This document shows positions 9,723 to 20,723 of a stretch of 64,000 bases of DNA, one piece after another (position 1 is the stretch's first letter; every line of letters starts with the position of its first letter). The translations under genes were made by a program, and so were the position numbers. The stretch is from Brachionus plicatilis. Taxonomy: Eukaryota > Rotifera > Eurotatoria > Ploima > Brachionidae. The notes beneath the pieces were generated by a model. The model saw only the letters and a program-made list of their open reading frames with translations. It was not told where the DNA came from and ran no database searches. Location: assembly GCA_010279815.1 (NCBI GenBank), contig QEOQ01000670.1:126716-190715 (forward strand). Reading direction: 5' to 3'.

Positions 9723-12531
9723 GTAATTTTAGTGAGCATTGAGAAAAAATTAGCAAAAAACTTGGCAATTTTGGCCCACTTATCTTTTAAGAACTAGAAA
9801 AAATACACAAAGATAGCAGAAATTAATTCTATAGTTTAAACAATTAAGAAATACTTTAGTTTCCAGCTAATTCAGTCTTGGATAATTCATCTTGGAGAAA
9901 TTAGCTTGAAAATATGCTAAAAGAATTGTTTGAGAAAGTGTTGGCTTTGAACCGTTTTAATTAATCTTTTTTGTATCTTCTTTTACTAGTTAAGCTTTAG
10001 GAGAAACAAAAACTTAGTTGTAATTGGAATACTTAATCCTCAATTACAAGAGCATATTTGCTTTTTGAGCAAGGTGTTTGTTCCAAGCTGAACAGCTGGC
10101 ACTAGTTGCTTGAACAATTAAGATTCTTTAGACTCGATTTGAAATCGAATGCCGATTTAAGCGATTTTTTCTCGCTATAAATCGGAAGCAACCATGATCC
10201 TAATTGTTGGCCAAAATTTGGGCTTCGAAAGCTTTTGAACTCGATACGAAAGCTTTCATTAAAAAAAAATAAAAATTTTAAATTTAAAAGAATAAATATT
10301 TTCATAGAAATTTGTAATAGTTCTCTCTTACCTTTATTGTTGTTTCAAGTTAATCAAAGTGAATTTATTTCAACTTGGAATAAATTATTTTAATTTTAGA
10401 TTTTTGGCTAGAGATTGAAAATTTTAAAATCACTGAGAATGATTTAAGATTTTTATTAGCACAAGACGAAAATAAAAATCCATTGGGGTTATATTAGAAA
10501 AATAATATATAAAGGAATTTGAGAATATTTTAAAAAAATTAAAAAAAAATTAAAAAAAAAACATACATTTAAATATACGTGTGTAGACTCTGATTAGACA
10601 AGCATGGCTAACGATATACCCAACACTGCTGAATATTTGGCCCAGCTTCTTAAGGACAAAAAGCAGCTAGCCGCCTTTCCAAACGTATTCATGCATTTGG
10701 AGCGAATTTTAGACGAAGGTAAATCTAAGTCTAGCACTGGAATATTTCCTATGTAATCGACCATTTTAGCCAGGTGATCATGTCAGTATTTTTTACGTAA
10801 TCAACATAGGCTTAATTAACTTAAAAATATTAACTTGAGAATGAATAATTCTAACCGAGGATAAAGACATTTTTATTTCTATTTATTTACTAATAAAGGA
10901 AATCGATTAATCTAACACATCAAATAGGTCTGCTTTTATTTTTAAATCACATGGAAATGGCTTAAAAAAACTAAGTTTAATTAAATGACCATTTTTGTAC
11001 CAGTTGAGGCTTGGTTAATTTTTTTAACTTTTTCAAGAAATCAGTCGAGTTCGCACAAGTTTGTTCCAACTTGGTGCCAAAGAAGCTGTGTGCTTGCCCG
11101 AACCTGTTGGTCCTATCATTCAATTTACCGAAAAATTATATGTCCCAGTCAAAGACTATCCAGACGTGAGTTAAAGCCATTAATTTTATTTAGAAAAAAA
11201 AATATCTATTTAATTTTATTAGTTTAATTTTGTTGGTCGCATCTTGGGACCTAGAGGAATGACTGCCAAACAGTTGGAACAAGAGACCGGGTGCAAAATA
11301 ATGGTGCGCGGCAAGGGCTCAATGAGAGACAAGGCCAAAGAGGAGCAAATGAAGGGCAAGCCCAATTGGGAACATCTCAATGACGAGCTCCATGTTCTGG
11401 TCACTTGTGAGGACACCAAAAATCGAGCAGATATCAAACTAAAACGTGCTGGTGAAGAAATCAAAAAACTTCTAGTTCCATCAGTAAGTTAAAAATTGTC
11501 TTTTAAATTAAAATAAAAAAAAATTCCAACTAACATAATTTGCTTTTATATTTTAATTAAGTACTAACACAATTGTAAGTATACACAAAAAAAAAGTAAT
11601 AACCAAAGCTCTAAATGTTTTAAATGGAAAAATAAAAATTAGCTAATATGTATTGTCATTGTCATTTTTATTTTTTTACTTTAGTTATTCACACGCTGTT
11701 TTCATTGTCAAATTTCATACAAAACTTCCATTACAAAAAGAAAAAAATTCTTTAAATTTTGTCCTAATAGTCAAAAATTTATTATTTTTAATACTTTTAA
11801 ATAGGGTGCATTTTTGCAGAATTCGCACAGATTTGCTGCAGAACAAGTTTTTGACATTGGGAAAAAAAGTTACACAATTTTTTCTTTTTGCATTGAAAGT
11901 TTTGTATGAAACTTGAGAATGCCCACGCTGTTTTCGTTAAGCTAAAAGTCCTCGTATCTATGTATTGCTCAGCATTTGTATTTCAGAGAATTTTTTTATT
12001 AAAAAAAATTTCTCCTTGTAGCCAGAAGGTGAAGATGAATTGAAAAAAAAGCAATTAATGGAGTTGGCCATCATAAATGGCACCTATCGCGACAGCAGCA
12101 AGCTTCACAAAGGCATGAATCCAATTCTCATTCCTGGTGGCAATGTTTTGGCCGCTGCAGCGGCGGCGGTCGGCGCTGGCAATGGCATGAAGTCGCCACC
12201 AAACCCTTTGGGACAGTCTCTGATTCTGTCGCCTCGCTTTTCCTCAAACGGAGCCAATCAAGCTACCCAATTGACCGATCCGACCACCGGACTAATCTAC
12301 ACAACCATACCAGCTATTTATTCTGACCAAGCAGCATTGAACTCAGCCCAGCAGTCGTCCATTCTTGACTACTCCAACGGGCTTGACTTTTCCCAAAATG
12401 GTAAGTCAAAAACCAAAAAAAAAATTAAATATAATGGTCTATTAAAAGGTTCTCTTAAAGCTCAAAGATTTTCAACAATCAATTCTGCAGCAATCAGAGC
12501 TCATCCATATGCTCGCGTTGCCTTGTCATAA
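9302..12531 (+). CDS. how: STAR-family KH RNA-binding protein A (HOW/Quaking orthologue)
   Basis: Modelled exons: alternative first exon 1a 9302-9722 or 1b 10604-10718, then 11038-11165, 11223-11483, 12022-12400 and 12449-12531. Isoform 1b has about 321 residues and isoform 1a about 423. Isoform 1b reads [19 protein letters not shown], a near match to the QUA1 dimerisation segment of Drosophila HOW. The shared exons encode [11 protein letters not shown], the maxi-KH core [20 protein letters not shown] with [14 protein letters not shown], and QUA2 [23 protein letters not shown]. The end HPYARVALS corresponds to the HOW/QKI tail. STAR proteins bind ACUAAY-containing RNA and control splicing, export and mRNA stability. 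Both first exons end GACGAAG before a GT in the same phase. The last intron is 48 bases long and in frame. Confidence 0.93.
11692..11932. mobile_element. Palindromic MITE in STAR A intron 3, 9-bp TSD
   Basis: A 223-base element at 11701-11923 is flanked by an exact 9-base duplication CACGCTGTT (11692-11700 and 11924-11932). The ends are inverted copies of the family terminus (AAATTTCATACAAAACTTCC against AGTTTTGTATGAAACTTGAG). Most of the inner left arm has been lost. The insertion lies in the 538-base intron 11484-12021, which is large compared with its neighbours. Confidence 0.75.
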
Positions 12532-12707
12532 ATGGTATGCTTAACCAAAATCCTAAATAGTTGTTGTTAGTTGTTGCTGCGATTTCAAAAATTGACTAAA
12601 TTCGTCCACAGTTCTGTTGTAAATAATTATTAAAAAAAAAATAAATCTATTTATTTATTTGTTAATTTAAAAAAAAAAAATTCGAATAAATTCTAGTCTA
12701 ATTTATT

Positions 12708-12960
12708 ACTAACTGATGATCAGGGATACTCTTAGTCTTAGCTGTTCTCTAGTCATAGCTTAGAATGCATGATTTAGTGACTTAATGCACTCTCGACAAT
12801 AACAACAACTAAACACTAACTAATTTGTTCTTTAACTATTTTATTTTCTTTAAATGGACGCTTTATTAGATCAACTAATATGTCACCTGTTCAGTTCGAA
12901 TCTTATACTAATACGTAATCAATCAAAACTAGATAATATTGCACGAACTTTTCGACTAAT
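12708..12960 (+). promoter_or_regulatory. Cluster of ACUAAY STAR-binding motifs downstream of STAR A
   Basis: Downstream of the STAR A stop, ACTAAC or ACTAAT occurs at 12708, 12815 (directly followed by TAAT), 12874, 12907 and 12955. ACUAAY, often with a nearby UAAY half-site, is the recognition motif of Quaking/HOW proteins. If the transcript extends this far, the gene could regulate its own mRNA. An AATAAA already occurs near 12640, so inclusion in the 3' UTR is not certain. Confidence 0.4.
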
Positions 12961-14571
12961 CAAAATTTAACTTGAAGTGCTCAAATAATGAAGCATTAAT
13001 GGAACTAAAGGTGCTTTTTAATAGAATTCCATCGTTTGTCACTATTCAGTATTTTATTTTTAATTTTTGGCATTTTTATTTAAATTTTTATTTATTTAAA
13101 TTTCAAACAAAAAAAAACTCAGTGGCAGCATTTAAATTGTAAAAAATAGAAATAATGTAATCTTTTATATTGGTTTTTTTCTTTTTTTTTTCTAATTAAA
13201 TGGCTCTTATTTGCATAAATGATAAGCAAGACCGAAAATTAAATTTTGTCAAAGTATTTAGCTTTTTATTTTTATTTTTTGAAAAGTGAGCTTAATTAAA
13301 ATTTCGATTTTTAAATTAATTCTATTTTATAAAAAAAAAACAATATTATTCTAAAACTTATTTAAATAAAATTTTTATTAACGTCAAATTTTTTTTAATT
13401 TCTAAAATACCAACCTTCCAACTAGACTCATAATCTTAATAAGAAAAATAAAAAATGCATTTCAAAATAGAACGAGTCCATTGTATACTCTGAAGCCCTG
13501 TGTAACTTTTTCTCAATCGGACTTTATGCTGCAGATTTATTTAGGCCAGAGTATTGTTTATAGATAGAAAGGCAAATTTTTTGTTTTTTAATACTAAATG
13601 AGCATTAAAGATAGTCGCTTGAATTTTTTTAATTTAAAGACCACTCAAGCGTTTAGTTAAACAAATGAAATATCTATTTGACTATTTACACTAGCATTGA
13701 CTAATGATCACCTTATGAAGGGTAAAGTTTCTAATTTAAAAAAATCATCACTCAAATTTGTCTCATTTAATTTGAAATCACTCACCGTGATGGACTATAA
13801 AATGAGAGCTTTTTTTCTAAATTTTTTAAACTCATCAATTGGGAAAATAAAATAGCCCAGAGTGGAGCATAGTAACCGCGTTTAGTGGCCAAAAGCAACA
13901 AACCAAGACCAGTTTTTTTCACTCAAATCATTATTTGAATAAACAATACCTGAATATCTATGTTAAGTGATGAAACCGTAGGAAGCAACAATAAACAATT
14001 TGATTTTAATTACTCTAGCAAAGTGACGGATCCTTAAGCTGACCGTATTTTAAAGTATTGAGCTATTTTGTTTATTATTCAAGAATTGTCCCAAAAATAT
14101 TCAAAATATTTCTAGATATTTTCAAAGTTTTCACAGAGCTTAAACTGTTTTTATTTCAAAAAAATAATATTTGTTTACTCTGCTAATTATACTTGAACAA
14201 ATGAGGTAAAGTGATAAGGGGGCTTTTGCTCTTCAGAAATAGCCCATGGGCTCCTCTATGAGAGATATATCAAAATTACTCTCCATAAAAAAAAAAATTA
14301 TTTCAGCACTATGTCCCATTTTAATTTTAATTTTTGTCAAAATTAGATTTTTAAAAAAAGCAAAAAGCATTACGTCTAATAAAAATTTAACCAAGAATAT
14401 TCATCGAGACAAAAATCCAGCTTTTCGGACAAATCTTTATTTTGCAATTACTTTAAAATAATTGCAAATCTTAAATTCTAAATGTTCAAAAGCATAAAAG
14501 AATCAAAAAGGATAATCATTATTGTTTAGTTTAAAAGAAAAAGAGAAAATTTTTTGAATTCAAATCACAAA
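12961..14571. other. Spacer between the two STAR genes
   Basis: AT-rich sequence without a supportable exon. The region directly upstream of 14572 must hold the promoter of STAR gene B; no core promoter motif is evident. Confidence 0.4.
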
Positions 14572-16023
14572 ATGGCAACTGAATCAACAAACACCACAAA
14601 CGAATATTTGTCTCAATTGCTTGAAGACAAAAAGCAGCTTGCCGCGTTTCCAAAAATGTTCAAGCATGTTGATAGATTGTTGGACGAAGGTATCTATTAT
14701 TTGGATATGCTTTTCTTCCGTGTTTTAAAATAGGGCTGTCCCAATTAGGTAAATTGTGTTTTAGAATTGTCTAAGAATAACTCTTAACCAATACTTGTTA
14801 TGTAATGTCAAAATATTAACCAACTAATTTGTATGATAACCATAATATAATATTTTTGAAACCAATTTTCAAAAAAATAATTTTAATTTTGTAAAATTTT
14901 CTTAATTTTTATTTAATTTAAACTAAAAAAAGAATGCGAAAAATTTTAATTAAATTTTATTAGAAATAAAAAAAGCTCAACAAATATTGCTTCAACCGAA
15001 TGTGCTGAATTCGGTAAATTTTTTGCCAGAACCGGTGGGTCCCATTGTGCAAATAACTGAAAAATTATACGTCCCGGTTAAAGATTATCCAGATGTAAAC
15101 TTTTTTTAAATGTTGATGTTGATTTTTTTTCAAATTCCTCTCTCAAAAGTTTAACTTTGTGGGAAGAATATTGGGTCCGCGAGGCATGACGTCAAAACAG
15201 TTGGAACAAGAGACCGGGTGCAAAATAATGGTGCGCGGCAAGGGCTCAATGAGAGACAAGACCAAAGAGGAGCAAATGAAGGGCAAGTCCAATTGGGAAC
15301 ACCTCAATGACGAGCTCCATGTTCTGGTCACTTGTGATGACACAAAAAATCGAGCCGAGATAAAAATAAAGCATGCTGTTGAAGAAATTAAAAAACTTTT
15401 AGTTCCATCAGTAAGTAAACATGAATATGAAAATTGTTTTTATTTATTTAATTTTTACAAATTTTTGATTTATTTTTCAAAATATTTTTTTTTTTTAATT
15501 AGAAAATAATTTAATTATTTTAATTGATATTTTTTAGCCTGAAGGTGAAGACGAATTGAAAAAAAAGCAGCTAATGGAGTTGGCTATCATAAATGGAACT
15601 TATAAGCAAAAATTAAGTCAAATATTGGTACCAAATGATGGAACTTTAGCATTTTTGTCTGCACTAAATCCATACCAAAATCAGCCTCTTTTTGTATCTC
15701 AGAATTTAGCATCAAGTCCGCTTATAACAGGAGCACCTACTACACAAATTATCACTCCACCACCAGATCCAGTTTTTTATGCGCTACCAACTCAATTTTT
15801 CCAAGATCCAACTTCTTTTTCGAACAGCTTAGTCTCGGCGGGATCTTCGGCAAGTTTTCTCGAGTATCCATCATCAATTGATGTCTCTCAAGCAGGTAAT
15901 ACATCAGAATTGTATATTAAAAATTTTTTTTAATCTTATTCTACAGGTGCAATAAAATCACATCGATTTTCAGCCACAACAGCTGCTAGAAATCATCCAT
16001 ATGCAAGGGTTTCTCTATCATAA
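14572..16023 (+). CDS. STAR-family KH RNA-binding protein B (tandem paralogue)
   Basis: Modelled exons 14572-14689, 14964-15094, 15150-15410, 15538-15895 and 15947-16023 give about 314 residues. The domain order matches gene A: QUA1 ([19 protein letters not shown]), [11 protein letters not shown], maxi-KH ([20 protein letters not shown]), QUA2 ([20 protein letters not shown]), and the tail HPYARVSLS. Intron positions and phases are the same as in gene A, so this is a tandem duplication. The linker between QUA2 and the tail is diverged and rich in Pro, Ser and Thr. Third codon positions are AT-rich except for a 143-base block of the KH exon that is almost identical to gene A. Unlike gene A, retaining the last intron would truncate the protein. 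I infer a related RNA-binding role with changed regulation. No alternative first exon is visible. Confidence 0.9.
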
Positions 16024-16413
16024 AGCTTTACAATCAAATAATATTTTTTTAGTTTTTGTTTTCTTAATTTTAGTTTGAAAACTCAAGAAAATTTTATTTA
16101 ATAAAAAAAATTGTTTGAATATTTTGGTTCAGAAATTTTGAAACCATGTAAATAAAAGTTATAGCTTAATTGTGTTTTTTTTGTTGTTGTCTTTGATTGA
16201 AAGTTTGCATAAAGTTGTAAAAAAGTATGTTTGCTTTTTGAAAAAAGAAAATGAATTTAAAAATCATTTAATATTCTAAAAAGAAACGCTTATTTGCCAA
16301 GTCGTAAAACTTAATGGTTAAAAAATGTAAATTCATAGCCCTAATAATTTTAATAAAGCATAGCATTTTTTTTTATTTAATGTTTGAATTTTGTACCAAA
16401 ATCTGCTTGTTTT
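16024..16413. other. Spacer between STAR B and a secreted-protein gene
   Basis: AT-rich and without an exon; it should contain the STAR B 3' UTR and the promoter of the next gene. An in-frame ATG at 16384 precedes the signal peptide but is less likely to be the start than 16414. Confidence 0.35.
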
Positions 16414-17904
16414 ATGATGAATATAAAATTTTTTTTCCTAATTTTATTTTGCGGAATTGTTTGTACAAATTCAAGAAAAATTCTAACCCAAAGCTTAAAC
16501 CATGAAGAATTATCAAACAAACTATTACTGACCATAGACTTAATACCCAAAGGAGTCTTGAACCTTGTGGACACCCTTCGCTCTTTTTCGCCTTTTCAAA
16601 TAATAAGTCTGGCTCGTTTGGTAAACAATGGTGACTTGAGTCCGAGATTGTTGAGTGCAACTGCCGTTATGAAATCTCTCACTTCAGAACAGCTTCAAAT
16701 GATTAAGACAAGAGTCAATATCAATCAGCTACCAAAAAACATAACTAACAACTTAAACTATTTGATATTTTTAAATGATACTGAAAAGCAAAAAATAAAT
16801 AGTCTTAAGGACATAAATTATTTGACCATATTTGATCTCACCAGAGACAAGTTTCCTAGATATGCTTTCAGCTTTAATCCGACAGAAAAAAATTTTATTA
16901 AGCTTTTTAATTTATTTTATCAAATGGAACCAGAAAACATTGAAACAATTATTATTTTGCGTGACATGGAAACTCTGCCAGCAAATATTCTAGAGCATAT
17001 AAGTGTCATCAAATCAATGGATCAAAATGAGTTCTACCAAAGTATTCATAATATTAAATCATCGGCACCAATTGTGGAAAAAACTCTATCCGAAATAAAA
17101 AGTTATGATTCAGATCAAGTAAATTTGATTTTTAAATTCAATGACTTTAATAACCAACAATTAAATTTTTTATATTCCTTGGCTTTTTTAAATCTAATTC
17201 CACCAGAACAACTAAATATAATTATTCACCAATTCAATTTAAAAAATGATGTCAGAAATATCATTGATTTACTCGTTGAATTCAAAATTCTTCCACACAA
17301 AGTGATTGAAAATATAAAATCTTTTTCCCAAATGGGTATCGTTTCTGTGGTCATTTCAAATGCTCTGGAGCACCTAGAAAAAATATCCCTTCATGAAATT
17401 AACCATCTTATTTATGATCTTGGTTTAAGCGTTCAGTTGACCAAATATTTGCCTCCATTTTTGTCCTCAAAATTACAAAATTTGGTAAAAGTGCTGCGAA
17501 ATTTTGATTCAAAAAAGTTACTCAAGCTGTCTCAATACGCCAACGATGGCATAATCTCTAGTTATTTAATTACTGCAGCTAGTATTCTTGGTAGTCTTAG
17601 TCCAGAGCAAATGGAAAATATTACCAGACAACAAAAATTAAACCATCTTCCAAGATATGTATTGGAAATTTTTGAACATTTTAGAAAATTATCATCGGCT
17701 GAATACAAATTGATCAATTCAATAAATCATTTAAAAATAAATGACATCTCGTTTCCGAATCAAACTTACAGCAAAACATCAACCAAAAATGATCAGTTTT
17801 TGACAAATACAAATGGTTGTTTTGAGTCAAAAACTATGACTATCGTAACTACTAAAACTTTTGTTCCGGTTAATGAATTTCAAAAATGTGTACCGCTTTT
17901 TTAA
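16414..17904 (+). CDS. Secreted helical-repeat protein 1, family not recognised
   Basis: This is a single-exon frame of about 496 residues from Met 16414 (506 from the upstream ATG at 16384). I prefer 16414 because a typical signal peptide follows at once: MMNIKFFFLILFCGIVCTNS. The mature protein is leucine-rich and predicted helical. It is built from units of about 40-80 residues of the form LxxLxxEQLxxI...LPxxI. A segment at residues 65-147 (ATG 16384 numbering; LRSFSPFQIISLARLVNNGD onward) recurs at 371-455 (LRNFDSKKLLKLSQYANDGI onward), showing internal duplication. The end has NGC, a Thr-rich strand and a second Cys about 23 residues later, probably a disulphide-closed cap. The same tail pattern ends the gene at 22398. 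I know no family that fits; an extracellular or luminal structural or binding role is only an inference. Its stop is 88 bases from the stop of the convergent PIAS-like gene. Confidence 0.75.
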   Translation: MMNIKFFFLILFCGIVCTNSRKILTQSLNHEELSNKLLLTIDLIPKGVLNLVDTLRSFSPFQIISLARLVNNGDLSPRLLSATAVMKSLTSEQLQMIKTRVNINQLPKNITNNLNYLIFLNDTEKQKINSLKDINYLTIFDLTRDKFPRYAFSFNPTEKNFIKLFNLFYQMEPENIETIIILRDMETLPANILEHISVIKSMDQNEFYQSIHNIKSSAPIVEKTLSEIKSYDSDQVNLIFKFNDFNNQQLNFLYSLAFLNLIPPEQLNIIIHQFNLKNDVRNIIDLLVEFKILPHKVIENIKSFSQMGIVSVVISNALEHLEKISLHEINHLIYDLGLSVQLTKYLPPFLSSKLQNLVKVLRNFDSKKLLKLSQYANDGIISSYLITAASILGSLSPEQMENITRQQKLNHLPRYVLEIFEHFRKLSSAEYKLINSINHLKINDISFPNQTYSKTSTKNDQFLTNTNGCFESKTMTIVTTKTFVPVNEFQKCVPLF

Positions 17905-17992
17905 TATTACAAAACTTTATTTTAAAATTTATTACAGAATAAAAGGAATTTAAAAAAAATGTTTCTTATTTTCAATTAGTTAGGATTTGAAT

Positions 17993-19873
17993 TTAATCTA
18001 AAATAATGCAAGAATTGTCTTTTTCGGAAATGAGTATGGTATCATTGGAAGACGTCTCTAGACTCGAATCAGTGTTTATCTCTGTCCACACTCCATTTGC
18101 ATCAAGTTTAACTTCGTCACACTTTGTCATTGGCACAATTTCTTTTATCAAATTATCAATTGTTAAATTGGAAAAAATTATTATTTTATCACAAAGTGGA
18201 CATGACCATTTGTTGCTTTTTTCATTTAAAGATAAGTAGGATTCTAAATCAAAGCACTGAATGTGCTGGCACAGTTTACCTCTAGCAGGTATTTTTATGC
18301 GCATTTTTGTAAGGGGACAAATCAATGAAATCTTTATAAAATCAGTAACTATTTCGAACTCGCATTGATTTGGATTTAATTTTTCCTTTAGCAAACGAAT
18401 TGTATCACCTTTTGGTAAAACATTCCGATTTTTGACAAAATCTAATTTATTCAAACTAGTTGTCGCACATGAGAATAGGCCATTTTTTATTTCATATGGA
18501 GACAATCTACGGAATAGGTAAATTCCGCAAAAATAATCTTTACAAATATTGGTTTCATTGAATTCCAAATAAATGGGATTAAATGTTTTGAAGCGGCGCA
18601 AAAAATGCGCTGTTAGATTAATCGAAATATTGTTGTCAATTCTAGAAAAAAAGTACCGTTCGCGGTCAATGAAAACCTTTACGCTGAACGGAACTGTAAT
18701 TACAAAAGGGTCACATGCTATTCTCAGGTGAATTTCGTATTTTTTGTTGGTAAAAAAATCTATCAACAGCCTTCTATCAACATGGAAGTACTTTCTTAAA
18801 AAAATTTAAACAAATTAACGAAATTTTATTTTTTTTCAAAAAAAAATTACGTAAAATCAACATTATCTGTTTTTAGTCTATTAAGACTAATCACTGTTTT
18901 AAATGAAACCTTTGGTCGAGGTATTAGCATGGTAGCTTCTTCTAAGTCTGCACACCACTTATAATAAGTCATTTCTCTAAATTTTTCATTAAAAATCTGA
19001 CGCATCGATAGAATGTTACTACTTATTCCTATTTTAATTAAATATTTAAAGAATTTAAAATTATAAAATTTTATTACTCATTATATTTTGGTCCACTCGC
19101 ATTTGCTCTCCTAAACTATTTAAATTTGTCACTGCTGAAAGTACTTGAAGTCCTGGTCTTTGGCAATTTAAATTCAAGTTTTGTTCCAAACTTTGAATAT
19201 TATTGTTTTTGTCCTGATTGCTTTGAATCGCATTTGAATTGAGAGTATTGATAGAGGCCGAATCGGTTGATGAATCCGTAGCTGGATTTGTGACAATTTG
19301 GCAAGTTTTTTCAGTCTGACAAGCAGGGGTGTCAGTTGCCTCCAAATTTTCTAACCTTTTTTGAATGTCGATCAAAGAGAGCTCAACTTCTTGGCTATTT
19401 TGCTCAATTTCCATTGATTCACTTGATTCAGAATGAACATTTTCTCCTTTATCAGCTAAATTTGAGTCTGATTTTTCCGAAGAATCTTGGACTTTGGAAA
19501 GATTTTCTGAATTTTTTTCATTTTCATCTTCTGGTTCTATACCTTTTTAAAATGTCATTAGATAATTGATCTTCGTAATATTAAATACCATTTCTAGCTT
19601 TATAGCGAGCACTTAAAGTATATGGATAATTAAATTTTTTTTTTATCTAATTTAAAAATTAGAATATTACTTGTACAGCTTTTTTAGTTTAACATAAACT
19701 TTCTCATCTTTTGAATCAAGTAGCTCTTTGGCACGCTTTAGGAGAATACTTTTTAGTCCAATTTTTGACTTTTTAAACTCTCCCAACAAATCTTTAATGT
19801 CTGTACAAATTAAATATTCCAGCATTGATTTATAATTATCTCTATCGTTTATTTGATTATCACCTGATGTCAT
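17993..19873 (-). CDS. Divergent PIAS-like SUMO E3 ligase (SAP, PINIT, SP-RING)
   Basis: Five minus-strand exons are modelled: 19671-19873, 19589-19611 (23 bases), 19078-19542, 18851-19028 and 17993-18794, about 556 residues. Exon 1 encodes a SAP-like helix pair (MLEYLICTDIKDLLGEFKKS). Exon 3 is acidic and polar. Exons 4-5 carry a PINIT-like region (NISINLTAHFLRRF corresponds to the PINIT core). The SP-RING follows at about residues 445-495, with CPLTKMRIKIPARGKLCQHI and WSCPLCDK, so the Cys, His and Cys-Cys zinc ligands are kept. The tail is acidic with hydrophobic runs (DTILIS, SCIILD) that resemble SUMO-interacting motifs. PIAS proteins catalyse SUMO transfer from UBC9, mostly in the nucleus. 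A second, much more conserved PIAS gene starts at 29541, so this copy looks fast-evolving. The N-terminal exons are the less certain part. Confidence 0.8.
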
Positions 19874-20092
19874 TTTTCTAAAATCAAAAAAAAATATTTT
19901 TAGTACAAAACAAAAATTCTTGATGAATTTTTACATCTTTTTTTCTTAAGAAAAAAAAATTTTAAATCTTAAATTAAACAATTTTACAATTATAGATTTA
20001 AATTTAAAATTTTATTTAAAAAAAATAAAAACGAATAAATTATTAAAAGAATGGTTCTAATTTAAAAAATAATTTGGTCGAATTTTAATTTT

Positions 20093-20723
20093 TCATGGAG
20101 GAGAAGGGGCATTTGGATCACTTAGAATGGCTGGGTCAATTCCGTCTGATTTCATTTTTAATTTAACTGATTCTTCAGAAACGCCCTAAATTTAAAATTA
20201 AATAATTTTTAAATTAATAATTTCTTGTAATGATTTAAATTAAATTACAAATTTTAGCATTTTAAAGTATTGTTTAAAACGATCATCTTCGGATACAGTC
20301 ATTATTGGAGTAGCTGGTTCTACTTCAGGATTTGGAGCTATTTGTTGTTCTGGCGGTGCTGGAATATTTGAATCTAATTGTTGATTAGGTGGATGAGCTT
20401 CCGCATTTGTCTGATTCTCCTCTAATTTCATATCTTTTAATTCATCCACTGAATCAAGCTTTAAAAATTCTAAATCTTATATTATTATTTAAATTAATTT
20501 TGTCTACTTTAGTTTCTAACAAAGTAATTGAGGCATCGATTGATTCCAAGCGGGCGTTTAAGACCGCCAACTTTGATTCACATTTGGTCGAAAATGTATT
20601 CAAAAAAGCACATGTGCGAACAACAAACATGTTGAAATATGTAATCAATTCCCTTTGGCTAATTGCTTCGACTGAAGAATAATCAACACCAGCTCCAGTT
20701 ATTGGCAAGCCATTCTCGTCCAT
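20093..20723 (-). CDS. WASHC3: WASH complex subunit 3 (CCDC53)
   Basis: Three minus-strand exons, 20508-20723, 20249-20458 and 20093-20185, give 171 residues plus stop. The protein starts MDENGLPITGAGVDYSSVEA, close to the MDEDGLPLMGSGIDLTKVPA start of vertebrate WASHC3. It continues with a helical segment (FVVRTCAFLNTFSTKCESKL) and joins LETK to LDSVDELKD across a 49-base intron exactly where the family alignment expects it. After a Pro-rich linker comes DDRFKQYFKMLKFGVSEESV and then DGIDPAILSDPNAPSP, the conserved C-terminal motif of the family. WASHC3 is a small coiled-coil subunit of the WASH complex, which activates Arp2/3 to make actin on endosomes. It is somewhat shorter than the roughly 194 residues usual in vertebrates. 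It lies 220 bases upstream of the PIAS-like gene on the same strand and is divergent from the gene at 21172. Confidence 0.93.

Noticed and set aside
14246..14461. 71-codon open frame between the STAR genes
   Set aside because: Lys/Ile-rich translation of AT-rich spacer, no splice partners, no motif.
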